Shown here one piece after another: positions 4,908-5,863 of a stretch of DNA of 5,863 bases. Each line of letters opens with the position of its first letter. Position 1 is the stretch's first letter. The stretch is from Chloroflexota bacterium (GTDB lineage: Bacteria; Chloroflexota; Anaerolineae; B4-G1). A program made the translations under genes and the position numbers. The notes beneath the pieces were generated by a model. It did not search any database and was not told the DNA's origin. It saw only the letters and a list, made by a program, of their open reading frames with translations. The stretch spans positions 1-5,863 of the forward strand of contig JAAEPW010001103.1 of assembly GCA_024232355.1 (NCBI GenBank). The letters run 5' to 3'.

Positions 4908-5863
4908 TCACCGGCGCTGCAAATCCGCATCCAACGTCTCCAAATCGACCAACTGTGCCCCTGCCGCCTCTGCCCGGGTACGAGCGGCGTCGGTGAACCC
5001 GGCACGGGCAAAGAAAGCATAATGCACGCTCCACCCGTCGCCGCCTTCGGGCAGATTCTTCAACACCTTGGGCGTCTTGGTCTCGATCAACTCGCGAATC
5101 ACGTCTCGCCGTACCTTGTCAGCCCCCCACTTGCACTCGCCCAGCAGGATGGCCTTCTCCTGCCAGTTGAGCGCCACCAGGTCCACCTGCACACCCTTTG
5201 ACCAATGGCTGCCCACAATATCGGGTGGAAAGGGCAAGCGGCCCGCGCGGGCCTGCACCAACGCCCACTCGCGGCACAAATCCTCAAAAGCGGTCAGCCC
5301 CACAAAGGCCCGGAATTGCTCCACGATGCGCTGCCAGAGCACGTTCGTCAGTTCTTGCTCAACCAACCCCAGGTTGGGCTGAATGAAACGAAAGTAAAAG
5401 CGCAGGTAGGGATCGGCCAGGTGGTAACGGCTGTTCCGGCTGGACTGCCGTCGCTTTGGGGGGACGGTTGCCGGTAGACGGCGCTCGACCAAGCGGAGCG
5501 CCTCCAGTTGCTTGAGGTAGGGGCTAAGGTACGGGGAGCTCAGGTCCAACATGGAAGCGATCTCTTGCGGCGTTCTCCGGCCAGCCGCTATCGCTTTCAA
5601 CACAGCCTCATACGTCTGCGTCTCGCGACGGATCACATCTCCCACCAGGACAAACGGCTCGCTACGAAACATCCCGGTGCGGCGCATGAACAAGCGCTGG
5701 ATATTGGCTCCTATCTTTTCGGTATCGTTAAAGCGCTCCAGGTAGGCTGGGATTCCCCCGGCCACTGCATAGACGGCAACCTGTTCTGCCGTCGTATAGC
5801 GAGGCAGAAAATCGCCGAGAGCGGAAAAGGGCAGCGGATCAACCGGCAGTTGCGCCGTAAAAC
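4908..5863 (-). CDS. AAA ATPase with C-terminal DUF234 domain (5' end outside window)
   Basis: The frame stays open to the right edge; 317 residues are visible out of roughly 450 to 480 usual for the family, so the P-loop part lies outside. GTG 5765 is only an internal codon: upstream residues (DPLPFSALGDFLPRYTTAEQ, then VAVYAVAGGIPAYLERF) match the AAA lid region with its GG.PAYL signature. Counting from that GTG codon, a winged helix spans about 51-100 (AIAAGRRTPQEIASMLDLS, then YLKQLEALRLVERRL), followed by YHLADPYLRFYFRFI (114-128), typical of this family. The DUF234 part is PD-(D/E)XK-like: FEDLCREW (Glu161), VDLVA (Asp195), and LLGECKW (Glu210, Lys212). The family is widespread in archaea and some bacteria; its role is not established, and DNA binding or cleavage is inferred. 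The stop is TGA at 4910-4908. Confidence 0.9.
   Translation of the reverse strand, partial: FTAQLPVDPLPFSALGDFLPRYTTAEQVAVYAVAGGIPAYLERFNDTEKIGANIQRLFMRRTGMFRSEPFVLVGDVIRRETQTYEAVLKAIAAGRRTPQEIASMLDLSSPYLSPYLKQLEALRLVERRLPATVPPKRRQSSRNSRYHLADPYLRFYFRFIQPNLGLVEQELTNVLWQRIVEQFRAFVGLTAFEDLCREWALVQARAGRLPFPPDIVGSHWSKGVQVDLVALNWQEKAILLGECKWGADKVRRDVIRELIETKTPKVLKNLPEGGDGWSVHYAFFARAGFTDAARTRAEAAGAQLVDLETLDADLQRR

Noticed and set aside
4908..5765. GTG at 5765 as the true start of the ATPase gene
   Set aside because: The frame is open upstream to the window edge and encodes conserved family sequence (FLPRYTTAEQVAVYAVAGGIPAYL), so the real start lies outside.

Overview
This window most likely comes from a member of the Chloroflexota (Anaerolineae, Caldilineae or a relative). 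The main reason is the large secreted protein. It has an N-terminal CSLREA-like module, long Pmp-like beta-helix repeats, Ig-like choice-of-anchor modules and the C-terminal tail HVYLPLVLKNN, a type of ending I associate with predicted exported proteins of that phylum. The assignment rests on recognition, not on a search.

Layout. Positions 1-575 hold debris and regulation: the probable last codons of a plus-strand gene (to 116), a strong intrinsic terminator (138-165), a compact cluster of octanucleotide-based inverted repeats (170-279), a coding-looking orphan fragment (258-455), and a near-consensus sigma70-type promoter (508-536). Positions 576-4370 are one plus-strand gene for a 1264-residue exported protein, over half of which is 25 contiguous beta-helix repeat units. 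Positions 4371-4907 are intergenic. They contain five consecutive small palindromes (4464-4583), about 230 bases I cannot assign, and a bidirectional terminator (4811-4850). Positions 4908-5863 are the C-terminal two thirds of a minus-strand AAA ATPase with a DUF234 domain, running off the right edge.

The two real genes converge on the shared terminator and look functionally independent. The large gene appears to be a single-gene transcription unit with its own promoter. Its product is probably an adhesin-like or structural surface protein displayed outside the membrane. The ATPase belongs to a widespread family whose biological role is not firmly established. The window contains no clear multi-gene system. 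The most unusual content is the repeat architecture of the surface protein and the two intergenic palindrome clusters.
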